Assembly: GCF_001039355.2 (NCBI RefSeq)
Contig: NW_019775953.1
Coordinates: forward strand, 64,001-92,822
Length of the DNA stretch: 28,822 bases
Source: Lingula anatina
Lineage: Eukaryota; Brachiopoda; Lingulata; Lingulida; Lingulidae
Reading direction: 5' to 3'
Under the pieces are notes generated by a model, which worked only from the letters and a program-made list of their open reading frames with translations, ran no database searches and was not told the origin of the DNA. Below, in pieces: positions 1 through 12,179 of this stretch. The position numbers were made by a program, and so were the translations under genes. Every line of letters begins with the position of its first letter. Within the stretch, counting starts at the first letter, position 1.

Positions 1-715
1 TATATTGAAATAACAATGTGCAGGTTCTAGTGTTAGAGACATCATTCAAATATATTCTGAAACTCAGGGCGCCTGCTATTAACAAATTAGAGCTAGATGT
101 CTAGAGTTGACCTCAACAAGTACCACAGTTCTAGCTTTATGTTGCTACCTTTCCTTATTTCTATAGCCTGATAAACAATGTTATAAGTAGCAAACTGTTT
201 GAAAAAAAAAACAAAAAAACAGTATATTAGTAAAGAAATACGTGGGGTCAGTCCTAGACTTCTGTTACTCAGTCATATAGGGTTTTTTTTACCCTTTATC
301 AACAATTTACAGCATTAAGTGAAAACTTATAAGCTAGCATGGACATAGAATGGTCTATCTTGTATTTTACCTTTGTTACTACAAGAATCAAAAGATTACT
401 TTGCACACAGTAAATTCCCTAAATTCGAGAAGTATAACAGGCACCACATTCTGAAATGCCTTTAAGTTGCCCCCTCACTCAGTCTGAGTAAACCAACCAA
501 GACAATTCTGAATGAAACTTATGTTAAGAGATCATGCACATTCAGGAAAAATATGAGGAATAATTTGGCATTTTGCAATAAGCTGTTCTGGCATTCACAC
601 AAAACCTTTTCATTCATAAATGGCTGCAATGGCATTGGTCAATCAAGAGATTTGTAACAAGAATAGAGGAGGAGCAATAATGATGATGATTGTCACATAT
701 TCCTTGGACAGCAGA
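1..715. other. AFTPH 3' flank
   Basis: Likely 3'UTR and downstream DNA of AFTPH. There is no AATAAA or ATTAAA on the minus strand, so the cleavage site may lie outside the window. No other gene is seen. Confidence 0.5.
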
Positions 716-3700
716 TCACTGATCAGGGGTAGGGTCAGAGCCTTTTAAAGGGAACATGAGGACCTTGGCTTTCATGAAGGCCAAGTTTTGGAATTTGGCA
801 ATCACTGCCTGCGCTTCCTGACTGAAGTGTTGGTTCTTCTTTTTCTGAGCTCCGCTGGTTGGTGTGAAGTGCATGGTAGCCAGGACATTTTCCAGTGGCG
901 GTATTGATTTGATTGGCTCAGGCTTGGCCACATCTGATCCTCCAAGAAACTCTGATTCCAGGGCTGAAAAAAAAAAAAAAATTAATAAAATTTAGCCTCA
1001 TTTAGATCCATTCATATATACATATGAAGAATGGAAAACAGATTTTTTACCAGCCCCATAAAGATTTATTTTAACAACTAAATTTTCTGCACAATTTTCT
1101 GAAAAGTGGAGCCATTGTAACAGATGAAAAGAAGATCAAAGAAGAAACCAACAAGAAAAGCACAAATCCAAACTCCCAGCAGACCATTCCCTGTATAGAT
1201 TTGATATCATGTCAGGTAATGATTTGATATTATGTCAGGTAATGTGGTCGTCCAGTTATATCAATATGTCTATCTGTGGCTTAGGGAACTCCTGGCAACA
1301 ACACAGGTGAAAAAAATGCAACACGACAATAACAGCAAAGTAATATATAGAAGCATGCATAACTTTCTTCAGTAAAAATGAAAGTGATACATGCCCAGCA
1401 CATAAAGAAGTGGCAATTATTTCATCATATTCTTAATTACGTAACAATCCCACTTTCCCCTCTAAATATGATTTGCTACATGACATTAAAAATATTTACA
1501 GAGGATTAGTATTGATCAATAACAGATATGCTAGATCTTTCCAATTGTCTGGGTTTCGTGACAAACCGACATTTCCCTCTTAAAATGATTTGCTACTTGA
1601 CAAGAAAATATTTACAGAATTGTGAGGATTAGTATTGACCAATAACAGATATGCTAGATCTTTCCAATTGTCTAGATTACGTGACAATCTCACTTTTCCC
1701 ACTAAAATGATTTGCTACATCACATGAAAATATTTACAGAATTGTGAGGATTAGTACTGACCAATAACAGATATGCTAGATCTTTCCAATTGTCTAGATT
1801 ACTTGACAATCTCACTTTTCCCACTAAAATGATTTGCTACATCACATGAAAATATTTACAGAATTGTGAGGATTAGTATTGACCAATAATAGATATGCTA
1901 GATCTTTCCAATGGTCAAGTTCAAGGTCAAGGTCATGAAAGCTTCTTTCCTATTTATTAGAAAAATCTCAGAGGGCCACCTGAAAATTCTGGAGCTGCCT
2001 TTAATTAAACAACAACAACATCAGGAAACTTGCTAGAAACTGATCAATAATTTTCTCCACACATGTAGATGCATACATATTTGAGTTCAGCCTTCTGTCT
2101 AACACATAGAAATAATACAACAACCAAACTTACCAGATAAAATGTCAAACTCCTCTGATAGCAATAAAGATACAAGTAAAAACTGAATAAAACTGCCATC
2201 ATACTAATTAATGTTAGAAAAAAATGATATAAATTGCACTTGAGACACATATGTTCATGCGAACAAATAAACATCACTGAAAGTAATCAAAAAGTGGAAT
2301 ATATAAATATATATATAAAATCAGAAAACCAGTAACAACAGGTTTGCTTCAATTTATAGACAGATAGTTGTAATCTTGACTTCTGTGTGTTACAGCTAGT
2401 TGTAATCTTGACTTCTGTGTGTTACAGCTTCCTTTTTTATGAAAATTATGACTGCACTTTATAGCTTTAACTGCACTCAGACCCCCCCCCCCCCCCACAC
2501 ACACACACACACACATCTCTACACCTTGGCAAGATAGCTTATCTGAACATGAAAAACTCTAACACTTCCTTGTCTTATCAATGTGTGGTATGTACAACTA
2601 TAAACCAGGCATTGTTGACTTTAGGGTGATGATAACAATATAATTTGGAGAACAAATTCCAAGATAATTCTTGTTGGCAGTAAGATTTTTAAAAATTTCA
2701 ATCAAAACAAGTAAATTGATCTCAGTTTTAGTCTGTTTGGTAAAGACATAACTTTAAAAAAGTGCTATTGTGTCACAAGACAGTTACATATATCTGCATG
2801 AGAGTTTTTTATTGCATTTTTATTATTACTGTTGATTTTTTTCCAACTAAAGAGTACTTGAGGATAACACAGTAAAAATAATGGGGCAAGTCAAAATCAT
2901 GCAAGTATTACTCAAAATTTATGTCACTACCATGACTCAAATGGTAATTTTTTCTGTAAAATGACTCAACTTGATTTAAATGTATGTACATCACTTGAGT
3001 TGTGTTCCATTTAACTATATTCTTCACTCATCTTTTTGATGAAATAATTCAGAAGGTGCATTTTAGCATATTTTCCGTTTTTAAGACNTTGGCTTATCTG
3101 AACATGAAAAACTCTACCACTTCCTTGTCTTATCAATGTGTGGTATGTACAACTATAAACCAGGTATTGTTGACTTCAGGGTGCTGATAACAATATAATT
3201 TGGAGAACAAATTCCGAGATAATTCTTGTTGGCAACAAGATTTTAAAAAATTTCAATCAAAACAAGTAAATTGATCTCAGTTTTAGTCTGTTTGGTAAAG
3301 ACATAACTTTTAAAAAAGTGCTCTTGTGTCGCTGGTCTCCTTCACAAGACAGTTACATATATCTGCATGACATTTTTTATTGCATTTTTATTATTACTGT
3401 TGATTTTTTTTTTCCAACTAAAGAGTACTTGAGGATAACACAGTAAAAATAATGGGGCAAGTCAAAATCATGCAAGTATTACTCAAAATTTATGTCACTA
3501 CCATGACTCAAATGGTAATTTTTTCTGTAAAATGACTCAACTTGATTTAAACGTATGTGCATCACTTGAGTTGTGTTCCATTTAACTATATTCTTCACTC
3601 ATCTTTTTGATGAAATAATTCAGAAGGTGCATTTTAGTATATTTTCTGTTTTTAAGACATCCTTTGTCTTAACAGATCTAATAATACATTATGTAATTTA

Positions 3701-6700
3701 TGTCAAGCATTGAGCCCATGTTATTAATTTGCAGTAATTGCAGTATTACCAATGAGTCAACAATGCCAACATGTACAATACATGAAAATTTTGCTTCTAT
3801 AACAGTGACTTTACATTTTTGGTCAATAAATTTGGTTCATAATTTTGGTTAATAAAACCTTGCCAGCTCTGTTTGCTGTTAGTTCTTGTCATCTTTTTGT
3901 GAGAATTCTCCTTTGATGACACCCAACTACCCATCATTTAAAATAGTGTCACTAACTATAAATACATTATGAATACCAGAGTTGTAACTATTACATATCA
4001 TAGCATTTTTTTCAGAGTTAACAAAAAGTTGGCATGGAGGTAACTGCACAACAAATATTACATTTGATTGAAACATTCCACACTGCCATAAAATGTTATT
4101 CAAATTAGATTCTGAAAACTGTAATTGTCTGCTAAAGAAAATAAAAGTGGTACACTCACAATTTGAAAATAGTTTTATCATTCTCTGGATGTTTTGCACC
4201 CACTACCTTTTTTACAAAGTTGTATACCTTTCTCTCTCTCTCTTTCTTTCTCTCTCAAACAACCGTAATTGAAGACAAGCTTCTTCAAAAGTGATACAGA
4301 AACAAAAATGAATAAAAATTGGGAGTTTCAGTTAGAGTGCAATCACAATGAATGTAATGTACTAGTTAGTGCAATTAACACACTTCCTCTTGTTTCCTAT
4401 GTTCTTTTATAATCACCAATGCAATGCCAGGAGGCGTGTTAATCTGTTAATCTGGTTGCATTCAGCTAGAGTCCCCTGTGGAGTAAGTGGGCTCTAGCTA
4501 GTATGATAAATTCATTGTGAATACACTCTAAAACTTAACTGTTATTAAAAGCCTGATATATATTAACGGAATAAAATCCCCCAGAAAGTCAAAGATTCAC
4601 CAAAATATGACATCACTACACAGAATGAAATCAGCAGTACTGTTGGGAATTTTGAAAAAAAAAAAAAAACCCTCAATGAGGAAGTCCTTCATAGAGATTT
4701 TGGCAAATACAACAGTGATATTATAAAACATTTTAAAAAGACTTACCACTTTTTCCAGTAGAACTTTTGCCAAAGAAATCTAGGTCAAGTTGTGCTGCAT
4801 TAGTGGCTGCAATATTCATAAATACATCATATATCTATTAATTTATTTATCAGGGTCAAGTTAAGCTATTTTAATGTCTGCAATATCAATAGATACATTG
4901 TTTATTTATTTATTTACATTTTTAAAAATTTATTCCAGGGCAAGTTGTGGTATATTAATGACTGCATATATCAATAAATACATCATGTTTGATTAATCTT
5001 GAACTTTTCATTCATCTTATCAACAAAATATTTGTAAAATCAATACAAACATTAACACAAATTCTACCACTCAGTTGAAGTTCAATAATATTTGCAGGGT
5101 ATTTTTCTATTAGGAATTATGACGGGTGAGTATAAAAGAATTTATGGATGCCAAAAAATTCCCTGGCAGGGAAAAATTTTAATTGCATATTTTTGTCCAG
5201 TTATCTCTGCTACTACAATTGATAATGGGGTAAAGGTATGCAGTTAAACAAAGGTAGAAAAGAACGTAAATAGCTGCATTTTGGAAATACTCCAAAAATT
5301 AATCTATTTAAATGCTGACACCAACGATATCACTTGTACGTAAAATTTGAAGATAAAGCTCATGTTTTGTGATGATATAAATTTTCCATTGTTTAACACC
5401 ATACACAACTTAATTATGTCATGTTAAAACATTTAAACATATGATAAATATGCCATTCTTTGGATTAGTTTAATACTTTTGTTTTAGACAATTGGCAGTT
5501 TTATCTTACTATGGCACACTTAAGACCCAACCGTCTACAAAAAATCTCATGTACAGCAGTTTTATCACAAAAGTCTGATCAGGTGATACTTTGTATTGAC
5601 ACAAACATAAGATATTGGGTTTTAGGGAAGAAGTATAAAAAACTTGAATCACAAATGCTGAGTATTTCCTCTTGATAATTTATCTACTGTATTTTTCAAC
5701 CTTTTCAAAAATGGAACTTAGAACAGAGCTTTCAATACATCAAAACATTCGCTGTCATGAGTAAGTAAACATGTGATAAGACAGAGGAAGGAATTCCTAA
5801 GGATACTGTTATGTAAGGTAAAGAGAAAAATTTCATGGAGATTACTTACAATCCAAAGGGTTCTGTAGTCCACTTGTGCTCCAATCAAACTCTGCTGGGG
5901 GGACAGTCTCCTAGCAACAATAAATTATAGAACTACCAACATGCTAAAACACAGTTTGAGTCCATCCAAATGCTGGCCATAAAATACCAATACCTTAAAC
6001 TCATACATCCCCAATGATGTTTAAATTATTCATATCAAATATATCCAGGAAAAAGCAAACCAAGGATCAACATTATCAGAAATGCACACACACTGAAAAG
6101 TTTCTTTCTAGAACTTTACAAACACTTAATATTTCATAGTTTAGAGTTTCAGTTACAAAAACCTCAATTCAAACATGAACAAAAACTAATTTTTTTTAAT
6201 TTACTTATTTCAGGAACTACCCAGAAAACACTGAAATTTGATCAGTCAATGTTGTTCAAATCTACAGAGTAAAAACAACAGCGCCAAGAATTTAGAACAA
6301 TGTTGCAAATTGTTTCAGTAATTAGCACAGCCAGTGTTTGAAATTAACATTGGACCATCTGCCCGGGTCGGCAACTTTCAGAATGGGCCAAGAAGTTTTC
6401 CCACCCAGCAGACATTCAGTCCAGCTACTATTCAGGGAATATTGAACATTGTAGCAAACTGTATCAGTAATTACCACAGCATTGAAGAATTTGGAACATT
6501 GTAGCAAACTGTATCAGTAATTACCAAAGCATTGAAGAATTTGGAACATTGCTGCAAACTGAAAACTGTACCAGCCAAAACAAACTCTCATCACTGTATC
6601 AACTGTAGTATCCCTAAAGACTCTCCAATCTTCTGTTGAAGTAGACGTACCTGTGGTGTGAGGGCAGACTGCTGTACACTGGACACTGTGTCCACCAGGG

Positions 6701-9700
6701 GGCTCACTGGCTGGGGGATTTTCTTGGGCTGTAAGGGGCCCTTGCTGGGCTCCAGAAGACCAAGGTGAGAGGCAAAGATGGGCATGGACTGCTTTTTGTG
6801 GCCCATCAGCTAGAAGAACACTCAACATTTAGGACTTCTGACACATAACAAATACTGAACAAAAATCCAATTAATAAATTACTCCAATTGTATTTTATCA
6901 TAGAGTGAAATAATGGGCTAAGTAACGCAGTCATGCATAATGCACATGCCATAGTAATGAAAGCAGAGTCAATTTTGAATGTCATTTTCTTATTTAAAAA
7001 ATGGAAGCACAGAATTATAGACAACACATGTCTGTCCATACCCGGCAACCAATCTGGACTTTTACTTTTTAATTTTATTTTTTTGGTCAACCCCTTTCAC
7101 AGCAGACTTTCTCATGATTACAAAACTTTTCATAAAACACACGAAAACTTACAATGTTCCTTGTATCAATGTTGAGAGCTTTGAGCAATTTGTCATTGGA
7201 CACAGACTTGGACCACTGGTATGTGAGAGCTTCAGTATTCTCTGTATCATGGAGACCAGACCATACATTCAGACAGCTCTTCCTGAAGTGGGAAAATAAA
7301 ATTCATTAAATAAATATAAAGAAATTTTAGTCAAATGATGTAGAAGTTACACAACCTATCCTAGTGGCTTATTGAAGGGTATAAGAAGACAAAATATTTT
7401 TAAAAAATCACACAAATAAACATAAATGATAACTTATCAATTATTTCTCAGGTAAGTAATTCTCCATACAACATTGCTGCAAAGTCTATGCATACCCCTG
7501 ATTGGCTGAGAGTTTCTCCATCTGTATTCCTGTCTGGGTGGATATGACATCAAGGAGTTTGCTGAAGGAAAAAGAGGCGTCCTCCTTTGCTGTTTGGGGA
7601 AAACATTTAGATAACAGATTGAACACAGGGCTGGCATTGGAGGTCTGAAATATGACATAAAACATTTAGATAGCAGATTGAACACAGGACTGGCATTGGA
7701 GGTCTGATATGACAAAATAGATTTTTTCATATGATTTCAAGGATACAAGAAATCAATAGCGATTTTGAAGACAATGCCACTAAAATATATACTTATTAGT
7801 CTTTGTACAAAGATATTAAATAAAACAAATACTGTTATTTTAAGTTTCATTTTATTTTCATCTCAATTTCTTAATTTTCAATGGCACTCTAGCAATATGC
7901 ACAGAGTAGAGCATACTTTACCTTGGAAAGAGACACATTCTGCTGAGGCTCATGAGAATCAAAAGCACCAAAACCATTCCCACTCCCAGCATCGTCAAAA
8001 TTTTCAAAGTCATCTGCATCTTGACCCATATTGAAATCACCAAAGTCATCATTGCCATCCTCCTGAAACTGCCCAAAGTCATTCTCACTATCCTTTGATA
8101 AATTTAAGTCATCTTCTTTTATGGTGCTAAAATTGCCAAAGTCCCCAAAGTCATCATCCCCCTCCCCATTGTCCTCTTTCACACTAAATTTGCCAAAATC
8201 ATCACCCCCATCCTCCTGGTTATTTTTGTTGAAATCCCCAAAGTCATCAACATCATCTGAAGCAGTAAAGTCTCCAAAGTCCGCTGCTGACACAGCACCA
8301 TCTGGTGCGGCATCCTGGAATGTTGCCCAACCGCCATCTTGGCCTGATACTTCAGTGTCTTCAAACGCTGCCCATGCCCCATCACTAGCACCCTCTGTTG
8401 ACTGGAAAGCTGCAAACGAGGCATCATTATTGTCAAAACTGTTAAAAGACAAATCCTCAGAAAGATTCTTATTTGTTGCATCTTTGCTCTCCCCTGTACT
8501 GTTATCCTGCAAAGTTAAATTCTGCTCATTCTGGATTTCTGCTTCAAGCCAGTCTTCCTCTTTGTTGTCTGACTTTTCTGAACTGACATCTCCAGAACCA
8601 GGTAAGATTTCATTATCTGACACTGTTGCACTTGGCTCTTCCATTGCCAATGTATGTTTATCAGAACTATCGTATTGCATACCTGACATGATCATACCGT
8701 CACCAGTGTCTGAGGTCCTCTTAATGCCAACATTATCCTGGGATGCTTCCTGCTCCAATTCACTTTGGTTTGTATCATCAAAATACTGTGGAGTAGCTGA
8801 CATATTGTTATTCTCGTTTCCCTGTGAACTGCATGGCAATTGAACACAGTGGTTGGCTGAATCTGATGGAATTACTGAATTTTCTGTAGGGGAAATGTTT
8901 TCTGAAGTCCTCATTTTCTCACATTTATCATCAGCTAAGGTATCATCTTCGTCACTGCAAGAAGAGCTGGAAAATGCTTTTCCTGGAAGAGACGCCGAGG
9001 AATTTGGAATTGCATTCTCGATAATTTGATTATTAAGTTCTGATATTTCAGACTTAGGTTCACTATCATCATTCATATCATTTTCTGCCAGCTGAATTTC
9101 TTCATTTGTTTCAATGACTGACCCTGAAGTAAACTCACTAAATCCATCATCTCCCCATGAAATATCGTCAGTGCTTACTGGGCTGACAACCATATGGATG
9201 CCATCTTGTCCTGCTGTGTTACCATTGACCATCTTGTTCTGAGCGTTGATTTTCACCTCCACTCCTGAGTCAACTGTGGAACGACTGAAATCATCCTGAA
9301 CACTACTGCTGCTCCGACGCATATCTGAGGTACAGTTAGGAGCAGCATCTTCTCTGCAGTCACTTTCACCCGATTCCTCGTTATTAGAGTGGGGACTTCT
9401 CTCTTCTGTCACCCAGTCATCACAACTGATAGGGTCTGATGAAGACGGAAAAGAGGTAAAGTCTGCAAAATTTTGCCAATCACCTGGGTCGTCATGAGTG
9501 GAATTCCCACAGAACTCAGTATGGTTTGGTGCTTTATTTAATGATGTTGAGCTTGAGGAAAAATCATCACTACTGGATTTTTCAAGAGATGGTTGATTTG
9601 TTGGACCTTTTTCTACACTTGCAAAGCCCCCAAACTCATCACCAAATGGTCCCTGCTTTGAAGGGCTTGTCTCAGCACTGGCAAAGCCTCCAAATTCATC

Positions 9701-9796
9701 ATCTCCATCCTCTGTTCCCCAGCCATCGTCAAATGACTGGATCTCATCCAAAGGAGGAGGACTTGACGAAAGCATGGGGATGAAGTTAGATGACAT
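716..9796 (-). CDS. AFTPH: Aftiphilin, complete coding model (copy A)
   Basis: Aftiphilin is a clathrin/AP-1 accessory protein (partners in other animals: p200/HEATR5B and gamma-synergin) acting at the trans-Golgi and endosomes. Coding exons in transcript order: 7922-9796, 7496-7644, 7153-7282, 6651-6809, 5850-5910, 4747-4806, 716-963. All borders are GT/AG and all phases match, giving 893 residues (the human protein is about 936). Residues 8-17 ([10 protein letters not shown]) resemble the vertebrate N terminus. Acidic-phenylalanine ear-binding motifs follow: DEFGGF at 33-38 and 53-58, WAAF 475-478, WATF 490-493, then DFGDF-type motifs from 506 to 612. Residues 626-771 match the conserved clathrin-binding region ([25 protein letters not shown]); [13 protein letters not shown] and [11 protein letters not shown] follow near the C terminus. 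The start at 9796 was chosen because the acceptor is at 9830 and vertebrate homology begins here; at least one upstream 5'UTR exon is implied. No AATAAA is visible after the stop within the window. Confidence 0.93.
1431..1918. repeat. ~122-bp tandem repeat in the last AFTPH intron
   Basis: Four units of about 122 bases. The landmark AGATATGCTAGATC recurs at 1524, 1647, 1769 and 1891. The first unit is the most diverged and the last three are nearly identical. No coding potential is seen. Confidence 0.88.
2481..2514. repeat. Poly-C and CA microsatellite
   Basis: A run of C's followed directly by (CA) repeats in the AFTPH intron. Confidence 0.95.
2525..3087. repeat. Direct repeat, left copy (~560 bp)
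   Basis: Matches 3089-3658 with few differences, including a small extra insert in the right copy near 3330. Both copies end in GTTTTTAAGAC, and a single N (3088) separates them. It lies inside the large AFTPH intron and is noncoding. Confidence 0.88.
3089..3658. repeat. Direct repeat, right copy (~570 bp)
   Basis: Second copy of 2525-3087. The join carries the N at 3088, so a local tandem duplication and an assembly join of two overlapping haplotype ends are both possible. Confidence 0.88.
4326..4537. mobile_element. ~210-bp terminal-inverted-repeat element (MITE-like)
   Basis: The left end reads GTTAGAGTGCAATCACAATG. The right end reads CATTGTGAATACACTCTAAA, whose reverse complement matches the left end with few changes. 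An inner inverted repeat, CTAGAGTCCC and GGGCTCTAG, lies near 4470-4497. No open reading frame. No clear target-site duplication could be fixed. Confidence 0.6.
4783..4986 (-). repeat. Diverged tandem copies of the AFTPH exon 4747-4806 acceptor region
   Basis: Upstream of this exon (higher coordinates) lie two decayed copies of its 5' end. Motifs resembling GGTCAAGTT recur at 4783, 4854 and 4938, and a CTGCA (acceptor TGCAG on the minus strand) recurs at 4807, 4878 and 4962, each followed by AATA/ATAT and a T-rich tract. The outer copies have lost the reading frame. This looks like an older example of the arrays at 7600, 15746 and 28667. Confidence 0.7.
6443..6560. repeat. 50-bp minisatellite at left edge of unit A (~2.3 copies)
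   Basis: Unit of 50 bases containing ATTACCAAAGCATTGAAGAA and GCAAACTGTATCAGTA. Copies start at about 6470 and 6520, with a partial one before. It lies in the AFTPH intron just past the donor at 6650. Confidence 0.85.
7600..7717 (-). repeat. 59-bp tandem array over the AFTPH exon 7496-7644 acceptor (2 units)
   Basis: Two 59-bp units. Each carries, on the minus strand, a pyrimidine tract, a TTTCAG or ATCAG acceptor and the first ~45 bases of the exon ([13 protein letters not shown]). Only the unit nearest the exon body continues into the full exon; the outer one breaks at AAATGTTTT and runs straight into the next acceptor. 59 is not a multiple of 3, so use of the outer acceptor shifts the frame. 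Confidence 0.9.
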
Positions 9797-10111
9797 GCTG
9801 CTTGGAAAAGGCCAACTCCAAGAGTATATCTGGAAAAAAAAATACAATATCTTATCTCAAGTTAACACTGACTGATTAAAAGTCTGACGTCTTCTGAATA
9901 ATTTAAATAAGTATATGTTCAATAAAAGCATTCTTTATAATGCTCAAAAATCCCTATTTTGCATTCAATATGAAATGTAAAAACAAAAAAACACTAGTAG
10001 ACCAATCAAAATTTGAGAAATATAATACTTAAGTTTAATTGAAGTGTAACACTCAAAAGGGCTCATAAACATTGGGCTTTGATATTAACTTGACTAGCCT
10101 GCTTAAATACA

Positions 10112-10161
10112 CAGCTCTTCAAATATTGAATTACTTTAATAATTCAATATTTGAAGAGCTG
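10112..10161. repeat. Perfect 22-bp hairpin
   Basis: Left arm 10112-10133 and right arm 10140-10161 are exact reverse complements (CAGCTCTTCAAATATTGAAT and on), with a 6-base loop CTTTAA. It lies between AFTPH and the b5 gene; the copy at 18607-18652 keeps a 20-bp arm. It may be a short mobile-element footprint or a structured transcript. Confidence 0.8.
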
Positions 10162-10254
10162 CGTAATTAAAATACAGCTTTTAAGTAACAGGTGCTCTTT
10201 GAACATGAGAAAACTGACATGAGAGCATGCTGTATATACTATAAATTTAATAAG

Positions 10255-10468
10255 GCTGTATTCCCAGAGCTTTTAGATCGATCTATCCCCGCAGGGAGTC
10301 TCACTAGATTACTGTCAGATAATCCAGCTTAAATGTCCGTCCCGCCTACTACAAGCTGTAAGGGGGTAATTAACTTTCGTGTCCGCTCGGCTGACAGCTA
10401 TTTAGCGTGAACCCCCAGGGAGTTAGGTCGATCTAAAGTAGATCGATCTAATCTCTGGAAATGGGGTC
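10255..10468. mobile_element. 214-bp MITE-like element, unit A
   Basis: Terminal inverted repeats of about 28 bases end inward in TTAGATCGATCT: the left end is GCTGTATTCCCAGAGC and the right end, reversed, is GACCCCATTTCCAGAG. It is flanked by TAAG on both sides (10251-10254 and 10469-10472), a likely 4-base target duplication. Noncoding. Confidence 0.78.
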
Positions 10469-10869
10469 TAAGTTACATTCAGGCACATCCCAGACACAAA
10501 ACAAGGGCAAATCAGTCAAAATATAAATGATATTTTCATTTTAAAGACAAAGCTATGAGAAAACTTTTACTTTTAAAGTCTAAGCTACTGTTATCTATAA
10601 TACTGCATGTTACTAACAAGCTACCTTGCAGTTTTTTTCAACATCCAATTTTCACCAGTGGTGGCTGGTTAGCTGTTGATTAAAACAAATACACCAAGGC
10701 TACTTCACATTAGCTGTGTAAAAAATAAAGACTTTGAAAATACCTGTACATTCAACATATGAGTTATAAGCAAATTTGTGGGAAAGAAATATGTCCATTC
10801 TACTGCCCTTGAGGTAACTTGCTTGTGATTTCTTAATGTGGTTAACTTTCACTTATTATTGGTTTTATC

Positions 10870-11223
10870 AGACATGCTGAAAACTTTTCGGAATGGCCGA
10901 ACATTTGGACCGGCAGTAATGAAAAATGTGCCGGTCCGAAAGGTTTTTTGTCAGACCAAAAATCACTATTCATTTGAGACAGATACTACCAGTACGATTA
11001 GGGTAGCTTACTTTGTTTGTGAATGTGATAGGTTTGAAATGGAAGGGAAAAAACACTGGGTTTTATACAATTTTATTAGTGACGTATGTCAAATGACTGT
11101 AAATTCAAAATTGCGGCTCTTAAAACTCTTGTCGGTCCTTTGGACCAACCAAGTCCAATTTTTTACTGGTCCAGACAAATTTTCCTGGTCATGACTGATC
11201 GGACCGACAGTTTCAGCATGTCT
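10870..11223. mobile_element. 354-bp TIR element, only in unit A (hAT-like footprint)
   Basis: Ends are AGACATGCTGAAA and TTTCAGCATGTCT, exact inverted repeats. GTTTTATC flanks both sides (10862-10869 and 11224-11231), and unit B has the single empty site near 19388. An 8-base duplication suits hAT transposons, although 6 or 10 bases fit equally because the end bases overlap the flank. Inside are GGACCGGCA and TGCCGGTCC as an inverted pair. No transposase. Confidence 0.82.
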
Positions 11224-12179
11224 GTTTTATCAATGCCAGTTGTCTTTTGTCTTATCAATAAACACAGACAATATACAATTTTTTATCAAAAATACATACT
11301 TTAAAAACTAAAGAGGGAGAAGTTATAGTGTGGCAGTGTATTATGTGGAGAAATATAATTTTGGGGATATGAATGCTGCAGGAAAACCTGTCTGGGTAAA
11401 TGGCGTTCCTTGTGCTTTGATAAAAAAAAAAAAAAAAATCATATGACTGTAACATGGACACCCTGTTACATTTCTAGTCTACTCTTACCAGAAGATTCAT
11501 GAGAACTACGGGCACATATCACTAGTCATACTAAAATGTGCAATACACTAAATAAAAGGAATCAGGATGCAAATAAACACTGAAAACTGTCATTTGCATC
11601 AAAATAAGGTTATTTAAAAGCAAAATATATTGCTAGGTAATTATCATTGATCCAATTTTGAAAAATGGGTATGATTTAGTCTGAAGATTTGTTTATGTTG
11701 GGTCATCTGAAATATATATTAAGTGGCCATATGGTGTACAACCTGATGATTTATAAACAAACATACTTGTATGTCAAGTTGGATCAACAATATTAATTAC
11801 CTAGTAATATATTCACTTTTTATCAATCTATCTTCTTGAGAATGACCGTTTCCTATTTTTACTAGTGAATGGAGTTGTTCTCTCTAGTCAACTGTGCTGT
11901 GTGGCACTGTAGTGCTCATTTTAATATGACACATTAATTTGCTAAAACAAATAACAAACATATCTTGTTCAATAGACCATTTATATGATTATTACCACAG
12001 AACCTTACTATGCAGAATCAGTGAACATCTCCAGTGTGTTAGAAAAACATCATTCTTAGTTACATTAATTTTCCACAGTGACTCAATGAGTGCCTGGCTT
12101 AAGTAGGTATCAACATAGAAGTAGAGAAAGTAGAAATCATAAGGGCATTTTTTTCTTGTACTTCATGAAAGCATACGAT

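Larger units (their letters stand above)
964..4746. other. Long last intron of AFTPH, repeat-rich
   Basis: 3.8 kb between the last two coding exons. It holds the 122-bp array (1431-1918), a 34-bp direct duplication near 2366-2431 (AGTTGTAATCTTGACTTCTG twice), a C/CA tract (2481-2514), the 560-bp direct repeat, a TC run near 4231 and an inverted-repeat element (4326-4537). I see no convincing extra exon. Confidence 0.8.

Noticed and set aside
3927-4199. 90-codon minus-strand open frame in the AFTPH intron
   Set aside because: No domain recognised, AT-rich and cysteine/phenylalanine-rich by composition, and no splice context.
6514-6828. 104-codon minus-strand open frame over the AFTPH exon 6651-6809
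   Set aside because: Wrong frame relative to the conserved LGLLEPSKG reading and it crosses both splice sites.
7437-7730. Minus-strand open frame of 97 codons over the AFTPH exon
   Set aside because: It reads the 7496-7644 exon and its tandem acceptor copy in the wrong frame; the frame that joins neighbouring exons is [13 protein letters not shown].
8121-8843. Long plus-strand open frame of 240 codons, repeated at 16386-17108
   Set aside because: It is exactly antisense to the acidic, serine-rich AFTPH exon; its KSPKSS repeats mirror the DFGDF codons. No splice signals or start context support it.
10838-11304. Overlapping plus-strand open frames
   Set aside because: They lie in or across the 354-bp TIR element and are absent from unit B.
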